Of a stretch of DNA of 15,059 bases, positions 8,575 to 15,059 are shown piece after piece. The stretch comes from Gammaproteobacteria bacterium (GTDB lineage Bacteria; Pseudomonadota; Gammaproteobacteria; Porifericomitales; Porifericomitaceae), in NCBI GenBank assembly GCA_028817255.1, contig JAPPQA010000004.1, positions 1 to 15,059 of the forward strand. The letters run 5' to 3'. The position numbers and the translations under genes were made by a program. The notes beneath the pieces are model-generated. The model saw only the letters and a program-made list of their open reading frames with translations. It was not told where the DNA came from and made no database searches. Every line of letters starts with the position of its first letter. Position 1 is the first letter of the stretch.

Positions 8575-9036
8575 TCAGGGTTCGGGGCAGTCCGCGACCC
8601 GCCGCAGGTAGGCCAGCGCCTGCCGATAGATCCCGGGCCGCTGGCTCTCTCGCGGGCCGGCGACGTTGAGCGCTCGAATACGGTGCTGTTGCAGCCATGC
8701 CCGCACCTGGCGCGGCGCCGGCGGGCGCCTCAGGTCGCACAGCAGGCGCGGTTTGCCGAGGCGGTCCGCCAGTTCCAGGGTCAGGAGCGTGCCGCCCTGC
8801 AGGGGGCCGGAATGCAGCACCAGGGTGCCGTCGCTGCCCATCACGTTTTGCCGCGTGCGCTCGGCGTAGTTTTCGGAGGCGGTTTCCTGTAGCGGATAGC
8901 GTTCCGGGATGCGCCCGTCCTCCGCCCGCCGTCCCTTCGGGCACCAGCCGCCGCTCGGGATCCTTTGCTGGCGCGCGAAGTCCAGGGCGGCGCGGTCGGC
9001 GCCGCTCTGGCCGCCGGAGAGGATGCGTCCGATCAT
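8575..9036 (-). CDS. Putative molybdenum carrier / LOG-like Rossmann protein
   Basis: A 153-residue protein matching the putative molybdenum carrier family, a Rossmann-like fold related to YpsA/LOG nucleotide-binding proteins. The family signature is clear: 'ILSGGQSGADRAALDFA' (5-21), 'GGWCPKGRRAEDG' (29-41), 'YPLQETASENYAERT' (47-61), 'NVMGSDGTLVL' (64-74) and 'GGTLLTLELADRLGKP' (81-96). The molybdenum-carrier name comes from structural similarity; the true ligand is unknown and is probably a nucleotide or small molecule. The ATG at 9036 overlaps the antiporter stop as ATGA, so translation is likely coupled. It is last in the hspQ-terB-antiporter cluster and convergent with glnE across 79 bases that hold no clear terminator. 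Confidence 0.88.
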   Translation of the reverse strand: MIGRILSGGQSGADRAALDFARQQRIPSGGWCPKGRRAEDGRIPERYPLQETASENYAERTRQNVMGSDGTLVLHSGPLQGGTLLTLELADRLGKPRLLCDLRRPPAPRQVRAWLQQHRIRALNVAGPRESQRPGIYRQALAYLRRVADCPEP

Positions 9037-10265
9037 CCCCGGCGGGCGGCCAGCCGCCCGATGCTCAGCCCCTGCACGACGATGGACCATACTACGACGC
9101 AATACGTCATCGCCAGCAGCAGTCCCTGGTGCTCCGTGGGCGGCAGCGACAGCGCCAGCGCGACGGAGATGCCGCCGCGGATTCCTCCCCAGGTCAGCAA
9201 CCGGATCTCCGCGCCCACCGGCTGCCGCGTTTTCCAGGAGAAAACCGCCATCGGCAGGCTGACGCTGAGCAGCCGGGCCGCCAGGGTCACGGCGATGGCG
9301 ATGACGCCGGCGAGCAGGTACTGCGGCGTGAAGGCGATGATCAGCAGTTCCAGTCCCAGCAGCACGAACAGCACCGAGTTCAGGATCTCGTCCACCAATT
9401 CCCAGAAATTGTCGAGGTGCTCGCGGCTTGGGGCGCTCATCGCCAGCATTTTGCCGTGGTTGCCGATCATCAGCCCCGCGACGACCATGGCGATGGGCCC
9501 GGAAACGTGCAGCGCCTGGCACAAGCTGTAGCCGCCCGAGACCACGGCCAGCGTGATCAGGATCTCGATCGCGTGCTCGTCCACCCGGCGCAGGAGCTGG
9601 TAGCCGGCGGCCCCCAGCAACAGGCCCGCCAGCGCCCCGCCCGCGACTTCCTGCAGGAACAGCAGGACGACGCTGACGACGGAAGCCGGGGCCTCGTCCG
9701 GCCCTCCCGCCACCAGGCTGAGCAAGGTGGCGAACAGCACCACGCTGACCCCGTCGTTGAACAGCGACTCGCCCGTGATCCGGGTGCGAATGGCCGGGTC
9801 CAGCCCCGCCTGGCGCAGGATGGCAAGCACGGCCACCGGATCGGTGGGCGAGATCAGGGCGCCGAACAGCAGGCAGTAAAGCAGGGGCAACGGGAAGCCG
9901 AGCCATGCCGACAAGCCCCAGATCAGCCCTGCCGTGAGCAGCGTGGAAATGGCCAGCCCCACGGTGGCCAGGCAGCCGACGAGCCACTTTTCCCGCACCA
10001 GGTCGCCGAGGTTGACGAACAGGGCGCCGGCGAATAGCAGGTAGCAGAGGACGCCGTTCATCAACGTCGCCTTAAAGTCCAACCCGGAGACCAGTTGCGC
10101 TGCCGTCGCGAACCATTCCACGTCCAGGAGCAGGATGGCCAGCGACAGCGCCAGGGAGATCAGCATGACGCCGATCACGGTGGGCAGCTTGAGGTAGAGA
10201 TGGTTCAGGAAGCTGAACAGGGCGGTCAGCGTCAGCAGCATGGCGATGAGGGCGTACAGGTTCAT
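9033..10265 (-). CDS. CPA1-family cation/proton antiporter
   Basis: A 410-residue inner-membrane protein with about 12 hydrophobic segments, a member of the CPA1 Na+(K+)/H+ antiporters (NhaP/YjcE-like). Motifs seen: 'LFAGALFVNLGDL' (77-89), 'GALISPTDPVAVLAIL' (135-150) with the Thr-Asp-Pro of the unwound helix, 'ESLFNDGVSVVLF' (166-178) with the Asn170-Asp171 ion-binding pair typical of electroneutral exchangers, and 'WGGIRGGISVALALSLP' (359-375) with the conserved Arg. No cytoplasmic regulatory TrkA domain is attached, and the protein ends soon after the last helix. Its ATG at 10265 overlaps the upstream TerB-like stop as ATGA, and its own stop overlaps the next start the same way. Ion specificity cannot be read from sequence. 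Confidence 0.93.
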   Translation of the reverse strand: MNLYALIAMLLTLTALFSFLNHLYLKLPTVIGVMLISLALSLAILLLDVEWFATAAQLVSGLDFKATLMNGVLCYLLFAGALFVNLGDLVREKWLVGCLATVGLAISTLLTAGLIWGLSAWLGFPLPLLYCLLFGALISPTDPVAVLAILRQAGLDPAIRTRITGESLFNDGVSVVLFATLLSLVAGGPDEAPASVVSVVLLFLQEVAGGALAGLLLGAAGYQLLRRVDEHAIEILITLAVVSGGYSLCQALHVSGPIAMVVAGLMIGNHGKMLAMSAPSREHLDNFWELVDEILNSVLFVLLGLELLIIAFTPQYLLAGVIAIAVTLAARLLSVSLPMAVFSWKTRQPVGAEIRLLTWGGIRGGISVALALSLPPTEHQGLLLAMTYCVVVWSIVVQGLSIGRLAARRG

Positions 10266-10729
10266 CCGTTGCCGTTCTCCCCGGCGACTGCCGCGCGGCC
10301 CTGGACGAAGCGGGTGTGGGAAACCTTCAGCAGGCCGGCGATCTTGCGGATCGCGTGTTCCTCGTGCGGGTCAATCCTGCCGTCCGCGGCGGCGACTCGC
10401 CACAGGGAGTCCACGATGCGGCCGCGTTCCGCGCGGCCCAGCCCCTCGTTAAGCCGGCGGGTGAAATCGTAGAGGGAGACGCTGTTTCCCAGCCGCTCTT
10501 CCGCCGCCTGCAACAGGGCCTCGATGTTTGCCTCGGAAAAATGGAAATGGGCGCGGAGGCGGCGCCCGATTTCCGCTCGCTCGCACTCCTCCAGGCGCCG
10601 GTCGCTGAGCCCGATCTCGGTCATCAGGGCGGCGGCGGCGAGTTCCACCAGTTCCGTTTCCTGCCCCGCCCCGTCGTCTTCGCCCGCGGCCTGCCCTCCC
10701 AACAGGAATTGCCGCATGGAGCGCCACAT
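10262..10729 (-). CDS. TerB-like (TerB family) protein
   Basis: A 155-residue all-helical cytoplasmic protein with the TerB-like fold. The acidic and Ala-rich first helix, 'ELVELAAAALMTEIGLSDRRL', and the terminal 'VDSLWRVAAADGRIDPHEEHAIRKIAGLLKVS' block match the family, including the Asp-Gly-x-Ile-Asp-x-x-Glu acidic loop thought to bind metal ions. The name derives from tellurite-resistance operons, but single TerB-like genes such as this need not confer tellurite resistance. The start was set at the ATG at 10729 (MWRSM); a second ATG at 10717 is possible, and neither has a good Shine-Dalgarno. It follows hspQ by 20 bases and overlaps the antiporter by four. Confidence 0.85.
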   Translation of the reverse strand: MWRSMRQFLLGGQAAGEDDGAGQETELVELAAAALMTEIGLSDRRLEECERAEIGRRLRAHFHFSEANIEALLQAAEERLGNSVSLYDFTRRLNEGLGRAERGRIVDSLWRVAAADGRIDPHEEHAIRKIAGLLKVSHTRFVQGRAAVAGENGNG

Positions 10730-10749
10730 AGCCAGCGGCGTTGTCCTGC

Positions 10750-11088
10750 TCAGTGCAACTGTCCCACGTAGTAGCGGCCGTTCTGGAAGCGGTCGAAGAA
10801 ATTGTCCACCAGGGGATGGCGGATCGGTTCCCCGGAGTTGTCCGCCAGCAGGTTGCGTTCCGCCACGTAGGTTTCCTGCTCGCTGTCGTGGGTCAGCACG
10901 TGGTACCAGGGTTGGTTCTTGGGCGGCTGGGTTACCGTCATCTGGTCGTACCACTCGTCGCTTCCCGAGAAGCTGGGGTCCGCGCCCACGATCACCCCGC
11001 GGTAGTTAAACAGCCGGTGCCGGACCAATTGTCCTACGGAGAATTTCGCATCAACGATCGGTTCCATTGTCTCGGTTCGCTTGCTCAT
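10750..11088 (-). CDS. hspQ: Heat shock protein HspQ (hemimethylated-DNA-binding-like)
   Basis: A protein of about 112 residues with the HspQ fold. 'AKFSVGQLVRHRLFNYRGVIVGADP' opens the domain, followed by 'QPWYHVLTHDSEQETYVAERNL' and 'PIRHPLVDNFF'. In E. coli, HspQ binds DNA and acts as a specificity enhancer for the Lon protease. Two starts are plausible: ATG 11088 (used here) and ATG 11067 (MEPIVDAKF, 105 residues, matching the E. coli length). Neither has a strong Shine-Dalgarno. A possible leftward -10 box, TATGAT, sits at 11108-11113 without a good -35; it would exclude the ATGs further upstream. It is the first gene of the minus-strand cluster and divergent from bioA. No clear heat-shock sigma32 promoter is visible for it. 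Confidence 0.92.
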   Translation of the reverse strand: MSKRTETMEPIVDAKFSVGQLVRHRLFNYRGVIVGADPSFSGSDEWYDQMTVTQPPKNQPWYHVLTHDSEQETYVAERNLLADNSGEPIRHPLVDNFFDRFQNGRYYVGQLH

Positions 11089-11155
11089 TACGCTACGATT
11101 GCCCATGATCATAACAGATTGAAATAACGGATCGAAGAACCGGAGGCGCAAAAGG

Positions 11156-12505
11156 ATGGTAGTCAAGGATTGGGTGGAGCGGGATCTGGCCGTACTCTGG
11201 CACCCCTGCACCCAAATGAAGGACCACCCGGAGGTGCCGCTGCTGCCGATCCGCCGGGCGAAGGGGGTATGGCTCGAGGATTACGCCGGCAAGCGCTACC
11301 TGGACGCGATCAGCTCCTGGTGGGTGAACCTGTTCGGACACGGCAATGTGCAGATTGCCTTCGCCATTCGCCGCCAGTTGGACCGCCTGGAGCACGTTCT
11401 GCTGGCCGGTTGCACCCACGAACCCGCGGTCGCGCTGGCCGAGCGCTTGACCCGCCTTGCCCCCGCGGGCCTGAGCCGCTGCTTCTTTGCCGACAACGGG
11501 TCGGCGGCGGTGGAGGTGGCCATGAAAATGAGCTTTCACTACTGGCAAAACCGCGGCCGCTCCCGCAAGCGCCGCTTCGTCTGCCTGGAGAACGGCTACC
11601 ACGGCGAGACGCTGGGCGCCTTGTCGGTGGGCGGCGTATCCCTGTACCGCGACACCTATAGTCCCTTGCTGCTGGATACCATCGCCGCGCCTTCGCCGGA
11701 CTGCTATGCCCTGGACGGGCGCGATGCCTGGGAGGAGCATTGCCGCCGCAAATGCGAGGAAATGGAGGCCCTGCTGGCGCGGCACAAGCAGGAGGTATGC
11801 GCCGTGATCGTCGAGCCGCTGGTGCAGTGCGCGGGGGGCATGCGCATGTATCACCCGGTGTATTTATCCCTGTTGCGCGAGGCCTGCGACCGCCACGGGG
11901 TGCACCTGATCGCAGACGAGATCGCAGTGGGCTTTGGCCGCACCGGCACTCTTTTCGCCTGCGAACAGGCCGGCATCTCCCCGGATTTTCTGTGCCTGTC
12001 CAAGGGACTGACCGGCGGCTTCCTGCCGCTGTCGGCGGTACTCGTTCCGGAGGAGATCTACCAGGCCTTCTACGGCGACTACGGAGAACGCAAGGCGTTC
12101 TTGCACTCCCACAGCTACACCGGCAACCCGCTTGCCTGCAGCGCCGCCCTGGCCACCCTGGACATCTTTAAAAGTACCCCGGTGTTGCGGAACAACCGGC
12201 GCCTCGCGCGCTGCATGGGGGAGGCGGTGGAGGACCTGCGGCAGCATCCGAATGTCGCCGAGATCCGCCAGCAGGGCATGATCCTGGCGTTGGAACTGGT
12301 GCGCGACCGGCGCGGCAACCGGCCCTTTCCCTGGCAGGAGCGCCGCGGCATGAGGGTATATCGCCACGGCCTGCAACAGGGCGTGTTGTTGCGCCCCCTG
12401 GGAGACGTGATTTATTTCATGCCGCCTTATGTGATCACTCCGTTGCAGATTAAGGAGATGGCCCAGGCGGCCCGCGAGGGGATAGAGATTGCGGTGCGAA
12501 CCTGA
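11156..12505 (+). CDS. bioA: Adenosylmethionine-8-amino-7-oxononanoate aminotransferase BioA
   Basis: A 449-residue PLP-dependent class III aminotransferase that converts 8-amino-7-oxononanoate to 7,8-diaminononanoate with SAM as amino donor, the antepenultimate step of biotin synthesis. Diagnostic BioA blocks: 'LWHPCTQMKDH' (14-24), 'AISSWWVNLFGH' (51-62) with the paired Trp of the substrate pocket, 'FFADNGSAAVEVAMKM' (110-125), 'GYHGET' (147-152), 'DEIAVGFGRTGTLFACE' (254-270) with the cofactor Asp254, and 'LSKGLTGGFLPLSAVL' with the Schiff-base Lys283. It is slightly longer than E. coli BioA (429), with an extra segment near residues 190-212. The ATG follows GGAGG by about nine bases. No other bio gene is present, and no BirA operator is recognisable upstream. 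Its 3' end overlaps rsmE by 17 bases. Confidence 0.97.
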   Translation: MVVKDWVERDLAVLWHPCTQMKDHPEVPLLPIRRAKGVWLEDYAGKRYLDAISSWWVNLFGHGNVQIAFAIRRQLDRLEHVLLAGCTHEPAVALAERLTRLAPAGLSRCFFADNGSAAVEVAMKMSFHYWQNRGRSRKRRFVCLENGYHGETLGALSVGGVSLYRDTYSPLLLDTIAAPSPDCYALDGRDAWEEHCRRKCEEMEALLARHKQEVCAVIVEPLVQCAGGMRMYHPVYLSLLREACDRHGVHLIADEIAVGFGRTGTLFACEQAGISPDFLCLSKGLTGGFLPLSAVLVPEEIYQAFYGDYGERKAFLHSHSYTGNPLACSAALATLDIFKSTPVLRNNRRLARCMGEAVEDLRQHPNVAEIRQQGMILALELVRDRRGNRPFPWQERRGMRVYRHGLQQGVLLRPLGDVIYFMPPYVITPLQIKEMAQAAREGIEIAVRT

Positions 12506-13427
12506 ACCGGGAGCGGACGCAGCCGGAACGCTGGCGGCCGGCGCCTTCGGGGACGGGGTTCCCCGCCTGTTCGTCGCGCAGCCGTTGGTCGGCGGCGGCT
12601 CCCTGCTGTTGTCCAAAGCGCCGCAACGGCACTACCTGTTGCGGGTGTTGCGCCTGCGGCCCGGGGCGCCGCTGCGCCTGTTCGACGGCAGCGGCGGCGC
12701 ATATTGCGCCCGCATCGCCGCCGTCCGCCAGAGCGGCGTAGAGCTCGCCGTGGGCGGGTTCCTGCCGGGGGAGCGCGAGTCGCCGTTGCGGCTTCGGTTG
12801 CTGCAGGGCGTCTGCCGCGGCCGGCGCATGGACTACGCCTTGCAGAAAGCGGTGGAATTGGGGGTGTGGCGCATCGTCCCGGCGCTTACCCGGCGCTGCG
12901 GCGCGCGCCTGGCCGGTGCGCGGTTGCGGACTCGCATGGCGCACTGGCGCGGGATCGTCGTCGCGGCCTGCGAACAGTGCGGGCGCAACCGGGTGCCGGA
13001 GATCGAATCCCCCGTTCCGTTGTCCGAATTGCTGGCCAACGAGGCGCCTCTGACGGGTATTTATTTCGCCCCCGGCGCCGCCCGCTCCCTGGCCGGTCTG
13101 CCGCCGCCGGGCGCGCGGATGGATATCCTGGTCGGTCCGGAAGGCGGCCTGTCCGGCGAGGAAAACGCCGCCGCCGCCGCCGCCGGCCTGGCGCCGGTCG
13201 CGCTGGGGCCGCGAGTGTTGCGCGCCGAGACGGCGACGGCGGCGGCGCTGAGCGCCTGTCAGGTACTGTGGGGCGACCTTGCGGCGCCCCAATCCGCGCC
13301 CCAGTCTGCGCCCCAATCCGCGGCGGAGTCCGCGGCGGCGCCTCCGCAGCGGCGGCGCGTCGGCGGGCAGGGCGGGGAACGGATTGCCGTCGCGCCCGAC
13401 CCGGGAGTCGGCGGAGCCCGGCGGTAG
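12489..13427 (+). CDS. rsmE: 16S rRNA (uracil-1498-N3)-methyltransferase RsmE with C-terminal extension
   Basis: A SPOUT-class methyltransferase that methylates U1498 of 16S rRNA in the 30S decoding region. 'PRLFVAQPL' opens the PUA-like N-terminal domain, then 'LLQGVCRGRRMDYALQKAVELGV', 'ACEQCGRNRVPEI', 'MDILVGPEGGLSGEE' and 'LGPRVLRAETATAAALSACQ', the SAM-binding knot. The conserved enzyme ends near residue 264. Residues 266-312 are an unusual extension of three APQS repeats followed by a Pro/Arg/Gly-rich tail. The start is TTG at 12489, the only conventional in-frame start before the homology. It has GAGGGG seven bases upstream and lies inside bioA, so it is probably translationally coupled. 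About 25 residues precede the family start. Function of the core is secure. Confidence 0.94.
   Translation: MRCEPEPGADAAGTLAAGAFGDGVPRLFVAQPLVGGGSLLLSKAPQRHYLLRVLRLRPGAPLRLFDGSGGAYCARIAAVRQSGVELAVGGFLPGERESPLRLRLLQGVCRGRRMDYALQKAVELGVWRIVPALTRRCGARLAGARLRTRMAHWRGIVVAACEQCGRNRVPEIESPVPLSELLANEAPLTGIYFAPGAARSLAGLPPPGARMDILVGPEGGLSGEENAAAAAAGLAPVALGPRVLRAETATAAALSACQVLWGDLAAPQSAPQSAPQSAAESAAAPPQRRRVGGQGGERIAVAPDPGVGGARR
13284..13331 (+). repeat. 12-base tandem repeats inside the rsmE 3' end
   Basis: Three near-identical 12-base units of the form GCGCCCCARTCY (13284-13295, 13296-13307, 13308-13319; the first and third are identical) encode Ala-Pro-Gln-Ser three times. A decayed fourth unit (13320-13331) encodes Ala-Ala-Glu-Ser. 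The in-frame period points to slippage expansion of a disordered tail. Confidence 0.75.
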
Positions 13428-13458
13428 GCGGCGCCGTGGAGACGGGGGAGGCAGGGCC

Positions 13459-14259
13459 GTGATATTCCAGCAGGTCGGCATTTCCCTGCTCGTTCTCCTG
13501 TATGTGGCGCTGACGATTTGCGTCCTGCGCCTGCCGCCTGCCGGGGAGCGCCCCTTGCCGGCCCGTTGGCCGCTGTTGGCAGTGAGCGCCGTCGGTCTGC
13601 TGTTGCACTGCGCTTGCTCGTACCCGGTGGCGGCCGCCGCCATCGGCGGCTCGGCAGGGCTCGGGGGCGCCGCCCTGCTGGCGGCCTTGCCGGCCGCGTT
13701 GCTGGCCACCGCCGCGCTGCCGTTCCCGCGGGCCGCCGCCCTGTCGGCGCTTGGCTATCCGGCGGCCGCGCTGGGGCTGCTGGCCGCGCTGTTCCTGCCC
13801 GTGCAAGACGGCGCTTCTTATCGTCTTACGCCCGGGTTTCCCCTGCATCTGGCCTTGTCCGTACTGGCATTGGGCTGCATGCTGATGGCGAGCCTGCAGG
13901 CGGTGGCGATGGCGGTGCAGCGACGGCGGCTGCGTCGCCGTCCGGCCCTGCCCGCGCTGCCGTGGCTGCCTTCCCTGCAATCTATGGAGGAACTGCTGTT
14001 TCGCAGCATCGTGCTGGGCTTCTTCCTGCTGAGCCTCAGCCTGGTGACGGGACTCTCCTTCTCCATAGACCTGCTGCGGCCGCCGCTGGCGTACAAGACC
14101 TTGCTGTCCCTGCTGGCCTGGACCATCTTCGGCGTCCTGCTTTGGGGCCAGTGGGTGCAGGGTTGGCGCGGGCGGCGCGTCGCGCGCTGGACGCTGGCCG
14201 GCTGCGTGATCTTGCTGCTGGCCTACTCCGTTACCAAAATCGTCTTTATTCAGGCCTGA
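13459..14259 (+). CDS. ypjD: Inner-membrane cytochrome c assembly-like protein (CcsA/YpjD family)
   Basis: A 266-residue membrane protein with about eight hydrophobic helices, of the CcsA/CcmC/YpjD group (cytochrome c assembly protein family). Family blocks: 'GFPLHLALSVLALGCMLMASLQAVAMAVQ' with the helix-5 His, 'LPSLQSMEELLFRSIVLGFFLLSLSLVTG' and 'LAWTIFGVLLWGQWVQGWRGRRVARWTLAGCVILLLAYSVTKIV'. In CcsA the conserved His and Trp residues handle haem; YpjD-type proteins of gammaproteobacteria are poorly characterised, so a haem-handling role is inferred. GTG at 13459 was chosen because a GGGGGAGG Shine-Dalgarno (13444-13451) lies seven bases upstream and the resulting length matches the family (about 265). 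It starts 31 bases after rsmE. YpjD is often encoded near ffh, which is not seen here. Confidence 0.9.
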   Translation: MIFQQVGISLLVLLYVALTICVLRLPPAGERPLPARWPLLAVSAVGLLLHCACSYPVAAAAIGGSAGLGGAALLAALPAALLATAALPFPRAAALSALGYPAAALGLLAALFLPVQDGASYRLTPGFPLHLALSVLALGCMLMASLQAVAMAVQRRRLRRRPALPALPWLPSLQSMEELLFRSIVLGFFLLSLSLVTGLSFSIDLLRPPLAYKTLLSLLAWTIFGVLLWGQWVQGWRGRRVARWTLAGCVILLLAYSVTKIVFIQA

Positions 14260-14300
14260 GCCCCGGGCGGCAACACCCGCTGGCGGCGGCCTGCCGCCCG

Positions 14301-14350
14301 TTCTTCCCATTACTCCCCCTTGAGCGTAAAGGGGGGAGCGATGGGGAGGG
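14301..14350. repeat. Long intergenic palindrome (REP-like) after ypjD
   Basis: An imperfect hairpin: CCCAT (14306-14310) with ATGGG (14341-14345), and CTCCCCCTT (14313-14321) with AAGGGGGGAG (14329-14338, one bulged G), around a 7-base loop. Further pairing extends outward on both sides. C-rich/G-rich palindromes like this are common repeated intergenic elements in high-GC proteobacteria. No T-run follows on either strand, so any termination of ypjD transcription would not be classical. Repetition elsewhere is unknown. Confidence 0.5.
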
Positions 14351-14369
14351 GCCGCATGAGCGCAAGCGC

Positions 14370-14399
14370 TTGAAAAATACTCTCTATATTGAGTAAAAT
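14370..14399 (+). promoter_or_regulatory. Promoter of the AAA_14 ATPase gene
   Basis: TTGAAA (14370-14375) and TAAAAT (14394-14399), each 5 of 6 to the sigma70 consensus, are separated by 18 bases in a short AT-rich island. The predicted start (about 14406) is only about five bases before the ATG at 14411, implying a nearly leaderless mRNA. Two overlapping palindromes, AGCGCAAGCGCT (14359-14370) and CAAGCGCTTG (14363-14372), touch the -35. Confidence 0.6.
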
Positions 14400-14417
14400 T
14401 ACTCAATGCAATGAGTA
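14378..14417. promoter_or_regulatory. Double dyad operator, TACTC-N8-GAGTA twice
   Basis: TACTC-N8-GAGTA occurs at 14378-14395 and again at 14400-14417, exactly 22 bp apart, about two turns of the helix. The inner half-sites also form a perfect 9-2-9 palindrome (14388-14407). Together they cover the spacer, the -10 box, the predicted transcription start and the ATG. This is what a repressor operator would look like; the binding protein is unknown and none is encoded next to it in view. Confidence 0.6.
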
Positions 14418-15059
14418 ATTCGTCAACACTCCCGGCCCGCGCCCAGGCCAGAGAACTGGCCCGGCGCCTGCAAGAGCCGCGCCGGTTTGTCCAGGTCGTC
14501 GCCGGGGCGCGGCAGGTGGGCAAGACTACGCTGGTCAGGCAGGTCGCGGCGCGAGCCGGCCTGCCGGCCCGCTATGCCAGCGCGGATGAGCCGACTTTGC
14601 GCGGCGGCGATTGGCTGGAGCAGCAGTGGGAGGCGGCGCGGATGCTGGCCGGCGAGGCGGGCAGGAAAGGGGCGCTGCTTGTCCTTGACGAGGTGCAAAA
14701 GATTACGCAGTGGTCCGAGACCGTCAAACGCTTGTGGGACGCCGATACGCATACGGGACGGCGGCTGAAAGTCATCCTGCTCGGCTCCGCCCCGCTGTTG
14801 ATTCAGCGCGGCTTGAGCGAGAGCCTCGCCGGTCGGTTCGAGGCGCTGCACCTGCCGCACTGGAGTTTCAGCGAAATGCGGCGGGCATTCGGCTGGTCGC
14901 TGGAGCGGTATCTTTTTTACGGCGCTTATCCCGGCGCGGCGCCGCTGGTCAGGCAGCCGGCGCGCTGGGCGCGTTACATTCTGGACTCGCTGGTCGAAAC
15001 CACTCTCTCGCGCGATGTGCTGCTGCTGTCGCGCGTGAACAAGCCGGCGCTGCTGCGCA
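14411..15059 (+). CDS. AAA_14/DUF4143 family ATPase, cut by window end
   Basis: The first 216 residues of a AAA_14 ATPase, a family that usually carries a C-terminal DUF4143 domain and runs to about 380-400 residues; the rest lies outside the window. Visible: Walker A 'AGARQVGKTTLVRQ' (about 32-45), Walker B 'ALLVLDEVQKITQW', the sensor segment 'VILLGSAPLLIQRGLSESLAGRFE' and the family block 'LPHWSFSEMRRAFGW...YLFYGAYPGAAPL' followed by 'RYILDSLVETTLSRDVLLLSRVNKPALLR'. Members are widespread, often strain-variable, and their cellular role is not established. ATG 14411 is the only in-frame start: a stop lies at 14390-14392 with no start codon between. There is no Shine-Dalgarno, consistent with leaderless initiation. 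Composition of the gene itself is GC-rich like the chromosome. Confidence 0.9.
   Translation, partial: MSNSSTLPARAQARELARRLQEPRRFVQVVAGARQVGKTTLVRQVAARAGLPARYASADEPTLRGGDWLEQQWEAARMLAGEAGRKGALLVLDEVQKITQWSETVKRLWDADTHTGRRLKVILLGSAPLLIQRGLSESLAGRFEALHLPHWSFSEMRRAFGWSLERYLFYGAYPGAAPLVRQPARWARYILDSLVETTLSRDVLLLSRVNKPALLR

Noticed and set aside
11080..11110. Heat-shock sigma32 promoter for hspQ
   Set aside because: The only CCCAT-like -10 with a CTTG-like -35 in this gap (CTTGCTC-N14-GCCCATGAT) points toward bioA, not hspQ, and the match is poor.
13284..13331. CRISPR-like or protein-binding repeat array
   Set aside because: The 12-base units are contiguous with no spacers, in frame, and encode APQS in rsmE.
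12886..14523. Long minus-strand open frame opposite rsmE and ypjD
   Set aside because: It crosses several real genes and intergenic repeats, is low in complexity, and has no plausible start signal.

Overview
The window reads as a stretch of chromosome from a high-GC gammaproteobacterium. Most genes are GC-rich, with G or C at most third codon positions. Gene content points the same way: HspQ, a BioA of the enterobacterial type, a bifunctional-type GlnE, a YpjD/CcsA-like protein, and a tolC locus next to thiC, an arrangement I also recall from pseudomonads. No rRNA, tRNA, CRISPR array or insertion sequence is visible, and no gene-free stretch exceeds 300 bases.

Left block (positions 1-3755, minus strand). 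A tightly packed set is read leftward: a PCMT-like methyltransferase (3755-3078), TolC (3081-1606), an isochorismatase-type hydrolase (1616-1029) and an AT-rich PD-(D/E)XK/DUF5655-like protein (991-125). The first three overlap one another by 4 and 11 bases. The last differs sharply in base composition and looks acquired. A palindromic intergenic repeat lies at 23-66.

Central block (positions 3783-8495, plus strand). A good sigma70-type promoter with a TATAAT box precedes thiC. Its leader has no recognisable TPP riboswitch and carries a tandem 13-base repeat at the ribosome binding site. Downstream, the glutamine synthetase adenylyltransferase/deadenylase, normally one protein of about 950 residues, is encoded as two separate genes. 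An AR (deadenylylating) half (5888-7219) is followed, one base after its stop and in another frame, by an AT (adenylylating) half (7221-8495). The second half has its own strong Shine-Dalgarno and ATG. This is the most unusual feature of the window.

Next block (positions 8575-11088, minus strand). Four genes are read leftward: hspQ, a TerB-like gene, a CPA1 cation/proton antiporter, and a putative molybdenum-carrier/Rossmann protein. The last two junctions are ATGA start/stop overlaps, so the last three genes look translationally coupled.

Right block (positions 11156-15059, plus strand). bioA overlaps a TTG-started rsmE. A GTG-started ypjD/ccsA-like gene follows, then an intergenic palindromic repeat, then a AAA_14/DUF4143 ATPase that runs off the window end. 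The ATPase sits behind a compact AT-rich control region where two copies of TACTC-N8-GAGTA, 22 bp apart, cover the -10 box and the start codon. Its mRNA appears nearly leaderless.

Functionally the window mixes thiamine and biotin synthesis, nitrogen control, efflux or type I secretion, ion homeostasis and stress, rRNA modification and cytochrome c maturation. These are ordinary core genes. The accessory signals are at the two ends (the AT-rich nuclease-like gene and the AAA_14 ATPase). The atypical core features are the split glnE and the thiC leader without a riboswitch.
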